Source: Prevotellaceae bacterium (GTDB lineage: Bacteria > Bacteroidota > Bacteroidia > Bacteroidales > Muribaculaceae). From it: a DNA stretch of 64,000 nt. The notes beneath the pieces are model-generated. The model was given only the letters and a program-made list of their open reading frames with translations. It had not been told where the DNA came from and did not search any database. Both the position numbers and the translations under genes were made by a program. Position 1 is the stretch's first letter. Each line of letters opens with the position of its first letter. Of this stretch, positions 8,084 to 15,769 are shown in pieces. The stretch lies in assembly GCA_021772015.1 (NCBI GenBank), contig JAETNS010000013.1, forward strand, positions 1 through 64,000, written 5' to 3'.

Positions 8084-8814
8084 AGATGTTCTCCATGAGA
8101 AACGTATCCCAACTGATTGCTCAAACAACGGGTAGAGCCTATCGTTTTGTTTATATTCCGGTGAGAGTGACCGTAAATCCAATTTCCTATCCGACTGTTG
8201 GCAATCATGTTGCCAAGTTCTACGGTAAACGCACCGTTAATCGGACTTCCTTGAAATTCATCTGACATCAGTTCAAATGACGGTACATGATGAGTTGCTA
8301 CAATTATATGCCGTGCATTACTTGATACAAGGCTATTTTCAATGAACTTTCTACATTTAAGGTGTTCATCATTAAACCGCTCCCATGTCAGACGGTAGGC
8401 CCCGTTTCTTATCCGATGAAAATCACTGACACCACGCTCTGTAAAATATCCGTTTGACGGATGTATCTCACTCCATAGCGTTGTAGCAATCAAATCAGTG
8501 TCTTTGTCAAGAGCAATCACTGTATTATATACATACTCGATATTTTTGCGGATTTCAAGTCGCCATCCATCGTGCAACTCGTTTATGTCAAACGAATTGT
8601 ACAACTCATGGTTTCCCGGAATAACAATCACGCGGTCATAGTTGCCGCTTGCCCAATCCCAAAAAGGATGTTTGATGTAATTATCATCACCAAGATAACC
8701 GATATCTCCGGCAAGTATCAGTATGTCGCCCACCGGAATCAATGGATTATTGCGCAGGTAAACGGAATTTGCCCCAAATTCAAGGTGCAAATCAGAGGCA
8801 TACTGTATTTTCAT
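8050..8814 (-). CDS. Calcineurin-like metallophosphoesterase in a toxin-antitoxin operon
   Basis: 254 residues. The metal-ligand motifs of the superfamily are complete: Asp8 and His10 in SDLHLEFG, Asp37 in LAGDIG, Asn68-His69 in PGNHELYN, the VATHHVPS histidine near residue 185, and YGHSHRN near 227. Substrate unknown; relatives act on nucleotides, cyclic nucleotides, nucleic acids or phosphoproteins. Its ATG overlaps the stop of the nucleotidyltransferase gene by four bases, so it is the third gene of the antitoxin-toxin operon. It might reverse or modulate nucleotidylation, which is inference. Its last codons lie inside the direct repeat shared with 12786-12860. Confidence 0.85.
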   Translation of the reverse strand: MKIQYASDLHLEFGANSVYLRNNPLIPVGDILILAGDIGYLGDDNYIKHPFWDWASGNYDRVIVIPGNHELYNSFDINELHDGWRLEIRKNIEYVYNTVIALDKDTDLIATTLWSEIHPSNGYFTERGVSDFHRIRNGAYRLTWERFNDEHLKCRKFIENSLVSSNARHIIVATHHVPSFELMSDEFQGSPINGAFTVELGNMIANSRIGNWIYGHSHRNINKTIGSTRCLSNQLGYVSHGEHLSFKLDALIEI

Positions 8815-9509
8815 GGTATTTTTCCTTTCGCAAAATGATTAAGAATATCAAGGATATATTCAGCTCTTTCATAATCTCCGTATGGTAGCACACATTCGAT
8901 TTCTTCCCTGATATTTTGTCGTTCAAGCGTCTGCGCAGCCCAATCGGAAAGATAAGATGTCAATGTCAAATCTGTTTCATTGTAGAACAAATCCATAATC
9001 CGCTCACAATTATTGAGGACATAGATCAAATCCTCAAAGTCATGAGAAAAACGGAGGTCATTACCGCCACGGCCCTTTATCGCCTCAATCTTGGTGGCTA
9101 TATAGTATAGTGTCGGAAATATGTAGATAAATGTTCCGTCAGATAACTGCACTTCTTTGCGGTGTGCAAATGCCGGTCTATACCATTCATTGGTAAAGCC
9201 CAACACATTCTTATCATCCGGCATTATATCCACTGTTTCGCCCTTGTAAGTCCATCGGCAGATCGGAGCACCGGGAGTTGTGTCGTTGGCAAACCCGCGA
9301 CTGCGTATCACTTCTTCAAGTTCATACAAGCCACGATATGTAGCCAGTTCTATCACACAATCCACATCTTCGGTCATGCGGATTTCGGTTGCGGCGGGAT
9401 TGTCTGCATATAGTTCGGCAACCGACCCTCCGACAAATGCAACCTGACGGTTCAGTTCTCCCAAACCGTCGGCAATTATCTTCAATCTTTCGAGATTACT
9501 TGACATCAT
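8811..9509 (-). CDS. Nucleotidyltransferase toxin of the AbiEii/AbiGii type
   Basis: 232 residues from the ATG at 9509 (MMSSNLERL). The nucleotidyltransferase core is visible as VAFVGGSVAELY (residues about 24-35) followed by the acidic pair in MTEDVDCVIEL, then a DIMPDDK segment and an FPTLYYIATKIEAIKGRGGNDLRFSHDFEDLIYVL helix pair, as in AbiEii-type type IV toxins. Such enzymes add nucleotides to tRNA or other targets. Its start overlaps the end of the winged-helix gene by 14 bases and its end overlaps the phosphoesterase start. The antitoxin-toxin role is inferred from family and arrangement. Confidence 0.8.
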   Translation of the reverse strand: MMSSNLERLKIIADGLGELNRQVAFVGGSVAELYADNPAATEIRMTEDVDCVIELATYRGLYELEEVIRSRGFANDTTPGAPICRWTYKGETVDIMPDDKNVLGFTNEWYRPAFAHRKEVQLSDGTFIYIFPTLYYIATKIEAIKGRGGNDLRFSHDFEDLIYVLNNCERIMDLFYNETDLTLTSYLSDWAAQTLERQNIREEIECVLPYGDYERAEYILDILNHFAKGKIP

Positions 9510-10029
9510 AGCCTGCCAAAATATTTTTAAGTTCAACCTTTGCAATCTCCACCTCACGCACTCGCCCGATTCTTAGAGTGTCGGCAATCGCCAAGAGATT
9601 ATATAACATGGAATCATTGGCGACAGCCGTCGGAACGGTCTTATACAACGGAGTTATAGCGGCTCCACGCATATTGCCTTTCGCATCCGGCCAAACATAT
9701 TGTTCGTTACCCGAAATAATTCTGTCTTTCATTGGAGCGGCGGAGATGGCAGTGGCAACACCGCGAACCACACTTTGAGGTTGCACCGGAAACACATATT
9801 TAAGACCATGCACAAGAAATTCCTCCAAAGCAAGAATGTTCACACGCTGTTTGGCGTTATCTACCAATCGTGCCATGCGACATCGTTCAAGGGCCTCGGA
9901 AACCTCCGAAGCACTTATGCCAAGTTCTTTCGCAATCTGGCCGTTCAACAGATTGCGCCCCTTGTCAGTAATCTTTTTGAGTAGTATTACTATGTCTTGC
10001 GGTCGCATACCATTGTGATTTTTAGTCAT
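9496..10029 (-). CDS. Winged-helix antitoxin/autorepressor partner of the nucleotidyltransferase
   Basis: 177 residues from the ATG at 10029 (MTKNHNGMRPQ). Residues about 10-65 look like a winged helix-turn-helix (QDIVILLKKI, NGQIAKELGISASEVSEALERC). The remainder lacks a named domain but is conserved-looking (FPVQPQSVVRGVATAISA). A longer frame begins at 10062, but that start lies inside the palindrome and promoter, so I reject it. This gene heads a three-gene operon with overlapping starts. The perfect palindrome over its -7 box strongly suggests binding by its own product. Confidence 0.75.
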   Translation of the reverse strand: MTKNHNGMRPQDIVILLKKITDKGRNLLNGQIAKELGISASEVSEALERCRMARLVDNAKQRVNILALEEFLVHGLKYVFPVQPQSVVRGVATAISAAPMKDRIISGNEQYVWPDAKGNMRGAAITPLYKTVPTAVANDSMLYNLLAIADTLRIGRVREVEIAKVELKNILAGYDVK

Positions 10030-10038
10030 ATCCAAATC

Positions 10039-10066
10039 AAATTTGCAATTCGCGAATTGCAAATTT
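10039..10066 (-). promoter_or_regulatory. Perfect 28-bp palindromic operator over the toxin-antitoxin promoter
   Basis: Half-site AAATTTGCAATTCG repeats exactly on the other strand with no spacer. On the minus strand it covers the -7 box TAAATTTG (10067 to 10060) and the likely transcription start, so a bound dimer would block RNA polymerase. Confidence 0.8.
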
Positions 10067-10091
10067 AGACAATTATCCGTATCTATCCAAA
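10060..10091 (-). promoter_or_regulatory. Promoter of the toxin-antitoxin operon (TTTG-N20-TAAATTTG)
   Basis: On the minus strand TTTG (10091-10088), 20 nt, then TAAATTTG (10067-10060), a full match to the Bacteroidetes consensus. Start codon at 10029. Confidence 0.75.
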
Positions 10092-10195
10092 TAAAAAATC
10101 TGCAAGACTCAAAACTTCACAATCCAATTCACGTCATATCTTGCCTATATTCACATTCTTTATAATCAATACTGAAAAACTTTCCATTCCATAGA

Positions 10196-10227
10196 TTTGT
10201 TTTGCAACTGAAAAATAGTTACTTTTA
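10196..10227 (+). promoter_or_regulatory. Promoter of the orphan hicB gene (TTTG-N20-TACTTTTA)
   Basis: TTTG at 10196-10199, 20 nt, then TACTTTTA at 10220-10227, one base off consensus. It lies 23 bases before the ATG at 10251 and diverges from the toxin-antitoxin promoter. Confidence 0.6.
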
Positions 10228-10250
10228 TCTGATGAAAATGAAGGACTGAT

Positions 10251-10589
10251 ATGAATACATTGAAATATAAGGATTTTATCGGCTCGGTCGCTTTCAGCGA
10301 AGCGGATAATGTGTTTTTCGGAAAGATTGAAGGCATAGACGGTCTTGTGAACTTCGAGGGTGAAAGTGTCGCAGAACTTACCAACGCCTTTCATGAAGCG
10401 GTTGATGACTATCTCGCTTATTGCGCCGAGGAAGGCATTGAGCCTCACAAGAGTTATTCCGGCTCTTTGAACGTGCGTCTTACTCCCGATATACATATGC
10501 GGGTGGCTTATCTCGCCAAACAAGCCGGAGTATCTATAAACTCGTTCATACGCACGGCAGTCGAAAAACAGATTGCCGCCATGCTTTGA
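10251..10589 (+). CDS. hicB: HicB-family antitoxin-like protein without a HicA partner
   Basis: 112 residues. The N-terminal half has the HicB partial RNase-H-like fold (YKDFIGSVAFSEADNVFFGKIEGI, then ESVAELTNAFHEAVDDYLAYC). The C-terminal half is a ribbon-helix-helix (SLNVRLTPDIHMRVAYLAKQAGVSINSFIRTAVEKQI). HicB normally neutralises the small RNase HicA encoded next to it. Upstream there is only a five-codon frame (MKMKD) before the ATG, and nothing HicA-like follows, so this copy is an orphan. It may act as a DNA-binding regulator or as an anti-toxin for another locus. Confidence 0.82.
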   Translation: MNTLKYKDFIGSVAFSEADNVFFGKIEGIDGLVNFEGESVAELTNAFHEAVDDYLAYCAEEGIEPHKSYSGSLNVRLTPDIHMRVAYLAKQAGVSINSFIRTAVEKQIAAML

Positions 10590-10600
10590 GCATGGTTTTA
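10579..10600 (+). terminator. Intrinsic terminator overlapping the hicB stop
   Basis: CCATGC, a 5-nt loop, GCATGG, then TTTTA. The left arm is the end of the coding region. Confidence 0.55.
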
Positions 10601-11124
10601 TCCTATTCCGAAAACATTGCAATTTTGCAGTGAATTCGGAATAGCGATGCAACAAATTTTAATAAGCGGAATTAGGAATAACGCCTAAAAAGCACTAATT
10701 TTGTAATGCCCAAACGGAATAATGGGCAAGAACATTGAAATAATGCCGTGTGCAATTCGTGAACAAACGGAGTAACGGCATTACAACAATCTGAATACTA
10801 CTTAGTTACAACGATAAACCTCGGCTTCTCCGGGGTCACCAAGCCAAACGACAAAATCAAGCAAATCGCTGAAACTAAGACAGTTCCAGCGATTTTTGTA
10901 ATGCCCCAACCGGCATTTCGGAGCAAAATAATGAGGGTGTGCGGTGGCCCAAAACTTCAAGGTATTGGCCTCCGGCCAACCTTCAGCTCGACGACAGAAT
11001 GGGGGGCAAATCCGTAAAATACGCTTCGTCTGCATTTTGCCGAATAAACAGCCTTGAAGTTTTCCTCTGATTTTCACCTCACATTTCGCCGATTTTAAGT
11101 AATTTTGCGTATAAATTTTATTCA
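10600..11124. other. Gene-free stretch with several short inverted repeats and a promoter-like box
   Basis: No supported gene. It contains an inverted repeat at 10603-10612/10635-10644 (CTATTCCGAA and its exact complement), a TAATTTTG box at 10696-10703, a TGCCC..GGGCA hairpin just after it, a nine-base exact repeat TAATGCCGT / ACGGCATTA around an AAACGGAGTA spacer near 10742-10783, and AATGCC..GGCATT near 10899-10914. A 107-codon minus-strand frame at 10802-11125 has no recognised domain. The density of small hairpins after a -7 box suggests an untranslated RNA or regulatory leader from a mobile element. Confidence 0.4.
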
Positions 11125-11685
11125 ATGGCTCGCTTTAACTCCTTTCTCGACAACATAAACCTCACGGAAATAACCGATTTTTTCCGCGAGAAAGGTCGCG
11201 CTTGCCATTACAAGAAAGAAGATACATTTATCCAACAAGGTACTGTTGCACGATGTGCCGCACTGGTTGTTTCTGGCTATTTCAAATTAGCCACAACCAA
11301 TACAACAGGCGACGAAGCAGTAGTCAACTTTGCGTTTCCCGGCGAGTTAATAACTGATTTCCATTGTTCTTTATATGGAGAACCATCGGAAATGTCGATT
11401 ATAGCCGGAACCGACAGCGATATTCTGAAAGTGCCTCTAAAAGATTTTATTGGCGTGCTGTCATCCAATCTCTTGATTGAATATCGCTCTTTATTCAAGG
11501 CTGTTCTGCTACGTCATCTCAATATCTATCGTAAATCACCTGAACAACGATATATTGAGCTTTGCGACCTTTATCCCGATATAGTCAAGACCGTCGCTTT
11601 GAAAGATATTGCTTCATATCTTTTAATAACTCCTAATCATTTAAGCCGTATCCGACGTAAATTGGCTGCCGGAATCAAGGAATAA
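11125..11685 (+). CDS. Crp/Fnr-family transcriptional regulator
   Basis: 186 residues. About 5-115 resemble the cyclic-nucleotide-binding jelly roll (FREKGRACHYKKEDTFIQQG, VVSGYFKLATTNTTGDEAVVNFAFPGELI). About 135-186 form the Crp-type winged helix (SPEQRYIELCDLYPDIV, VALKDIASYLLITPNHLSRIRRKL). The arginine/glutamate signature for cAMP is not evident, so the ligand is unknown; Fnr-like cysteines are also absent. It precedes the plug/TonB hybrid gene by about 90 bases on the same strand and might control it. Confidence 0.85.
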   Translation: MARFNSFLDNINLTEITDFFREKGRACHYKKEDTFIQQGTVARCAALVVSGYFKLATTNTTGDEAVVNFAFPGELITDFHCSLYGEPSEMSIIAGTDSDILKVPLKDFIGVLSSNLLIEYRSLFKAVLLRHLNIYRKSPEQRYIELCDLYPDIVKTVALKDIASYLLITPNHLSRIRRKLAAGIKE

Positions 11686-11772
11686 TACGAGAAATAGCGC
11701 GGACTATACATTTGTTAAGCCGGAATCGGTATTTAATGCCGAACTTTGCACACACAATAAATCAAAATCGGT

Positions 11773-12621
11773 ATGAAACAAAAACTGAACAATATAACTC
11801 GCGCCATTATGGTGGCTTGTTTTTCGTTAGCTTCCATTAGCTCCTTTGCTTCTTCACCAGAAGCAATCGACGCGACAGCCCAAGAGCTAAAACAAGATTC
11901 TTGCAATGTCGAAAGATGTTGCAATGTAAATGTTTGCGATTCAATCAATATGCCTGTATTCTTAGTTGACGGGGTGGAAGTACAGGAACTTGGCAATATC
12001 CCGGCAGATGACATAGAGAAAGTAGAAGTCATAAAAGACGAAACTATCACTAAAATTTTCAGTCCAAGATTGGGCGGGGTGCTTCTCATCACCACCAAAT
12101 CCAAACGATTCCTAACTCCCATATTGGAGAATTATAATCGCGATATTGAAAATGCCAGGCAAAACCGCATACCGGGACAGCTTCTCATACGTGGAAGAGA
12201 AAATGTAGACGGCAACAATTCAACTCGCGGGAATAATTGTAGTTCAAACCCTTGCGATTCAATCAACCTGTTTGTCAATCCTCATCTACACCCCTATTAT
12301 CTTAATGGCGGTGGCGATGGTTTACTGAATGACCTGTATACCGCACTGTCAAGAATCGCGCCGCTAACTCAGGATAGCATACGAGGCAAGGCAATGTTTA
12401 GTTTTGCCATCACGAAAGATGGGAGTGTCGACCCTAATAGTATAAAGCTGTGGAGAAACAGGTCTGTGCCGGAAGAATATATCAATGCCGCGGTTGAAGC
12501 TATCAAAAGATTAGGTAAGTTTGAACCCGGCAAATTAAATGGTATACCCGTAAAGGTGACATACAATATCTGCATAAAATATCCTATACCTCTTGACCGT
12601 ATCAAAACAGATATAGAATAA
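11773..12621 (+). CDS. Secreted hybrid protein: TonB-receptor plug-like segment plus TonB C-terminal domain
   Basis: 282 residues. Residues 1-28 are a signal peptide or membrane anchor (ending SISSFASS). About 58-112 mimic the signature of SusC-like receptor plugs: FLVDGVEVQELGNIPADDIEKVEVIKDE, then GGVLLITTK. About 205-275 match the TonB C-terminal fold (FSFAITKDGSVDPNSIKLWR, AVEAIKRLGKFEPGKLNGIP). Combining a receptor plug fragment with the TonB energy-transducing domain in one chain is unusual. There is no long Pro/Lys periplasmic spacer and four cysteines cluster near residues 40-52. It may be a defective or regulatory TonB. Function unknown. Confidence 0.7.
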   Translation: MKQKLNNITRAIMVACFSLASISSFASSPEAIDATAQELKQDSCNVERCCNVNVCDSINMPVFLVDGVEVQELGNIPADDIEKVEVIKDETITKIFSPRLGGVLLITTKSKRFLTPILENYNRDIENARQNRIPGQLLIRGRENVDGNNSTRGNNCSSNPCDSINLFVNPHLHPYYLNGGGDGLLNDLYTALSRIAPLTQDSIRGKAMFSFAITKDGSVDPNSIKLWRNRSVPEEYINAAVEAIKRLGKFEPGKLNGIPVKVTYNICIKYPIPLDRIKTDIE

Positions 12622-12785
12622 GCGTCTTTTCGCCCCACATACTCGCTCCATAATTTTGTGGCACAACCCACAAGATTATGGAGCAGCTTATTTTTAGTTC
12701 TGTCAAAACTTTACCCAACGCCCGCGCCTCGGTATGTATTAACAATCCAAACATGTCAAAAGGAAGAAATACGGACTTGCATAAC

Positions 12786-12860
12786 GTACCACTTTCAAGG
12801 TGGTATGTTCAGCCGTTGGTGGTACGTTATATCTCAATCACGGTATCCGGTTTGAAAGAT
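12786..12860. repeat. Direct repeat, copy 2 (right boundary of the 4.8-kb accessory block)
   Basis: About 88 percent identical to 8009-8083, same orientation, including the TACCAC/GTGGTA hairpin. On the minus strand it still reads SFKPDTVIEI and stop, which is the tail of a metallophosphoesterase whose body is absent here. Its end runs directly into the alcohol-dehydrogenase fragment. Confidence 0.75.
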
Positions 12861-13298
12861 TTTCATTATCACACACCTACCGAGGTCGTGTTTGGCAAAG
12901 ACTCTGAAAAAGAGATTGGTAATCTTGTGAAAAAACATGGCGCGAACAAGGTGTTGGTACATTATGGCGGCAAAAGTGCCGAGATATCAGGTTTGCTTGA
13001 TGTTGTTCGCCAGCAACTTGATGAGGCCGGAATCCCATTTATAGAGCTTGGCGGAGTTGTGCCTAATCCGATTTTGTCAAAGGTTCATGAAGGTGTCCTC
13101 ATATCAAAAAAAGAAAATGTTGACTTCATACTCGCTGTCGGAGGTGGAAGCGTGATTGATTCTGCCAAGGCAATAGCCTATGGACTTGCCTATGACGGTG
13201 ATGTATGGGATTTTTTCAGCAAAAAAGCAGACGCGATTGCCTCCTGCCCGGTTGGGGTTGTGTTTATGATCATAGAAGTAAAAAATGATATTACATAA
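12852..13298 (+). pseudogene. 5' fragment of an iron-containing alcohol dehydrogenase (YqhD-like)
   Basis: From LKDFHYHTPTEVVFGKDSEKEIG the frame matches the NAD-binding half of group III alcohol dehydrogenases, including FILAVGGGSVIDSAKAIAYG (GGGS cofactor loop). The normal ATG is replaced by TTG at the repeat junction. After CPVGVV (about 13262) homology stops and the frame runs through unrelated residues (FMIIEVKNDIT). Only about 140 of roughly 390 residues remain, without the iron-binding domain, so it cannot be active. A longer open frame from 12678 adds repeat-derived residues and is not meaningful. Confidence 0.8.
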
Positions 13299-13378
13299 TT
13301 TAAAAACATTTCGGGGTTGCTCCCACACAGATTTTGAATACAATCTAAAGAAACGTATCATACACTGATATGAAGTGT

Positions 13379-13425
13379 GCTATCGAATCTTTCCCGGAAC
13401 GTGGTGTGGGATAAGATACGATAGC
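13379..13425. terminator. Bidirectional terminator-like hairpin downstream of the TonB receptor
   Basis: GCTATCG pairs exactly with CGATAGC, and the inner ATCTTTCCC pairs with GGGATAAGAT with small bulges, loop of 12 nt. TTTTG follows on the plus strand. It lies just beyond the receptor stop (minus strand). Confidence 0.55.
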
Positions 13426-13433
13426 TTTTGCGG

Positions 13434-15515
13434 TTACAATCTGTTCATCTCAGCTTCTGCGGCGTGGTTGCCTTTGTATTTGCTCTTTATAGGATTGAAC
13501 TTATAGATTAGGTTCAGGCTGACTCCGCGGCGATCATACTTCTGCTGCTTGTTGACTAAAATGCCACAGGTGTTCATCGTCCAGTCGTTGTTGGCGGTAT
13601 TGAATATGTCGGTGGCGGATAACTTGAGGGTAATTGACTTATTAAAGAGGGTTTTGCCAATGGACGCATCCATTGAGAACCAAGTAGTGCCGAACTGATT
13701 GGTATGCATATCCCCGCGTCCCTGTCCGCTCATATTGACTGTAAGATTCCAGCCTTTCGGCAAAGCTAATGTGTTGTCGAAATAATAAGAGAATATCGGA
13801 CGGCTGTAGTTGGTCCCCTCTATGTCGAGCCATTGCTTATACAGGCCGAGAGTTATATTGGGAGTCCATCGGCGAATCGGGCGGCTCCATACCAGATATG
13901 CGCTGAATGCCGTTATATTTATATTGACAGGGTGCATGAGCAACTGGAGATTTTCGGCGGGGTATACCTGCTTGACAAAGGCGTAGGTGTCGATGCCGCG
14001 CGTAAGGTCGGCTTGCAGCATGAAGTCGCTCCATATTCCGAACAGTTGGAGGTCGTGGATCTTCTCATCGCGCAGAGTCGGGTTGCCCCCTTCGATTTCG
14101 TGCAGTCCGACGTATGACAGCGAACTTGTCAATTGCGAATACGGCGGTTTGACAGTTGTCATCTTGTAACTGAGGCTGATCTGTGAGCGATCGTTGAAAG
14201 AATAGCCCAGTGATATATCCGGCGTAAGCAGATGGTCGCGACGGCTCACATTCTCGTCCCGCTTGCCATTGACTTTGAAATCGTAGTCGACATATTCATA
14301 TCTCGCGCCTAACGACATATTGAAATTACCGAACACATGCGTCCAGGATGCAAACATGGCGGCGGAAGTCTGCCTTGCGTCTGTCAATGACGACGGTATA
14401 TATTGGCCTACCGTAGCGTTGAGCATATGATAATCCAAGGAGGTATGGGTGTAGCTGTCTTGTGTCCCGAAGGTGAAATCACCTTGGGCAATCGGGAAAC
14501 TCAGATATATCTTTCCTGCCCAAAGTGTGGAATGGCGGCTGTCTGTGGAGTTGACATTATCAGCCATTGCGTCGGGATAGGTTGTGGCTACCGAATTGTC
14601 AGCGACAGAGTGCTTGTAATCGCCGTCGAAATGCAAGAGGTATTTATTTGAGAAAGTATTTTCATAATATAATGAAACGAGGTGGCTGTGCGCGCGGGTG
14701 TTTTTGCCGATTATCCGTGAAAGCGGCGTTTCATAGTCCATCCATTCAGAGCCTGTGTTGGTGAAATCCCCGCGTTCAGGATTATATCGATAATATGCTC
14801 CGAAAGATTGACTGTCTTGAGCATAGTTGAAGCCCCCGCGTATTGTCCCGGTATTTGACGTGAAACGGTTGTGCTGCGAACTTCCTACGACAGTCTTCCG
14901 GCCATCATATATCAGACTGTTTGTGGTCGATCCTTTTATGATCTTGTCATCATGATTATATGAGCCGTTGAGATAGATATCCCAAGAGCCAAGGCGATGG
15001 TTCAGGCCGAGATAGTCCATCACCGACCATTTGCGGCGGCGTTGCAGTTGGAATTGGTCGGTAACGGACAACCCTTGTGCGAAGTTACGCTTGGTTGTGA
15101 TGCGTAACACCGCGCCCGCTGAGCTTTCGTATGCCGCTCCCGGAGCCATGAGCAATTCGACTTTGCGGATATTTGACGATAGTATCTGTTGCAGTTCCAT
15201 ATCGTCGCGCATAGGTCGCCCGTCAATATAGATTTCCACGTTACCCTTGCCAATGACGCTGACAGCGTTCTCCTCGACTTTGATCATCGGAAGTTGGGCA
15301 AGCACATCAAGTGCATTTCCGAGATCGGAGAGATTGCTTCCGGCAATAGTTGATACAAGGGTAGTCCCGACCAGTTTCGTGGCGGGTTGCCTGGCGGTTA
15401 CCACCACCTCTTGAAGTTCGCGTGTGAGACTGTCGGCTTCCTCTTGCGCATAAGATCTGAAAGTTGTCGCGGCCAGGATTGCCGCAATGATCGGGATAAT
15501 GATTCTGGCTTTCAT
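13434..15515 (-). CDS. TonB-dependent-receptor-like outer-membrane beta-barrel protein
   Basis: 693 residues. Signal peptide 1-23 (ending FRSYAQ). A TonB-box-like ELQEVVVTARQPATKL follows at about 33-48, then a plug domain to about 145 (NALDVLAQLPMIKVEENAVSVIGKGNVEIYIDGRP, IRKVELLMAPGAAYESSAGAVLRITTK). The rest is a beta-barrel of the Bacteroidetes OMP_b-brl_3 kind, rich in alternating aromatic strands. It lacks the N-terminal carboxypeptidase-like domain of SusC. Ligand unknown. It is downstream of the LytS/LytTR pair on the same strand, 254 bases after the regulator stop, and could be that pair's target. Confidence 0.85.
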   Translation of the reverse strand: MKARIIIPIIAAILAATTFRSYAQEEADSLTRELQEVVVTARQPATKLVGTTLVSTIAGSNLSDLGNALDVLAQLPMIKVEENAVSVIGKGNVEIYIDGRPMRDDMELQQILSSNIRKVELLMAPGAAYESSAGAVLRITTKRNFAQGLSVTDQFQLQRRRKWSVMDYLGLNHRLGSWDIYLNGSYNHDDKIIKGSTTNSLIYDGRKTVVGSSQHNRFTSNTGTIRGGFNYAQDSQSFGAYYRYNPERGDFTNTGSEWMDYETPLSRIIGKNTRAHSHLVSLYYENTFSNKYLLHFDGDYKHSVADNSVATTYPDAMADNVNSTDSRHSTLWAGKIYLSFPIAQGDFTFGTQDSYTHTSLDYHMLNATVGQYIPSSLTDARQTSAAMFASWTHVFGNFNMSLGARYEYVDYDFKVNGKRDENVSRRDHLLTPDISLGYSFNDRSQISLSYKMTTVKPPYSQLTSSLSYVGLHEIEGGNPTLRDEKIHDLQLFGIWSDFMLQADLTRGIDTYAFVKQVYPAENLQLLMHPVNINITAFSAYLVWSRPIRRWTPNITLGLYKQWLDIEGTNYSRPIFSYYFDNTLALPKGWNLTVNMSGQGRGDMHTNQFGTTWFSMDASIGKTLFNKSITLKLSATDIFNTANNDWTMNTCGILVNKQQKYDRRGVSLNLIYKFNPIKSKYKGNHAAEAEMNRL

Positions 15516-15769
15516 ATGAGTTGCATTTTTGATGCAAAATTACTCACAAACAAGAGTGGAAACCAAATTAAAAGTCTGACATATCGAGCTGTAAAACAGG
15601 TGGTAATCAATAATATATGAAGTAGTAGCCGTAAAAAGTCTGACCGATGTTGTTTGACTTCAAAAATCACAGGAAAATCGGCGTTTTCAATTCCCTAAAA
15701 ATGTCGACATTTGTTTGTAGATAATCGACCTGCCCGTCGACAACAAGGCTTATAGGGAAAGAGAATCTG
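15516..15769. other. Intergenic spacer between response regulator and receptor
   Basis: No gene seen. On the minus strand it would hold the receptor promoter and any LytTR sites. I see no clean TTTG-N20-TAnnTTTG here, consistent with an activated promoter. Confidence 0.4.

Noticed and set aside
10802..11125. 107-codon minus-strand frame
   Set aside because: Starts at the Crp-type gene's first base, has no domain and runs through several small hairpins.
12678..12851. Real N-terminal extension of the alcohol dehydrogenase
   Set aside because: This part is translated direct repeat and intergenic DNA; family similarity begins at 12852.
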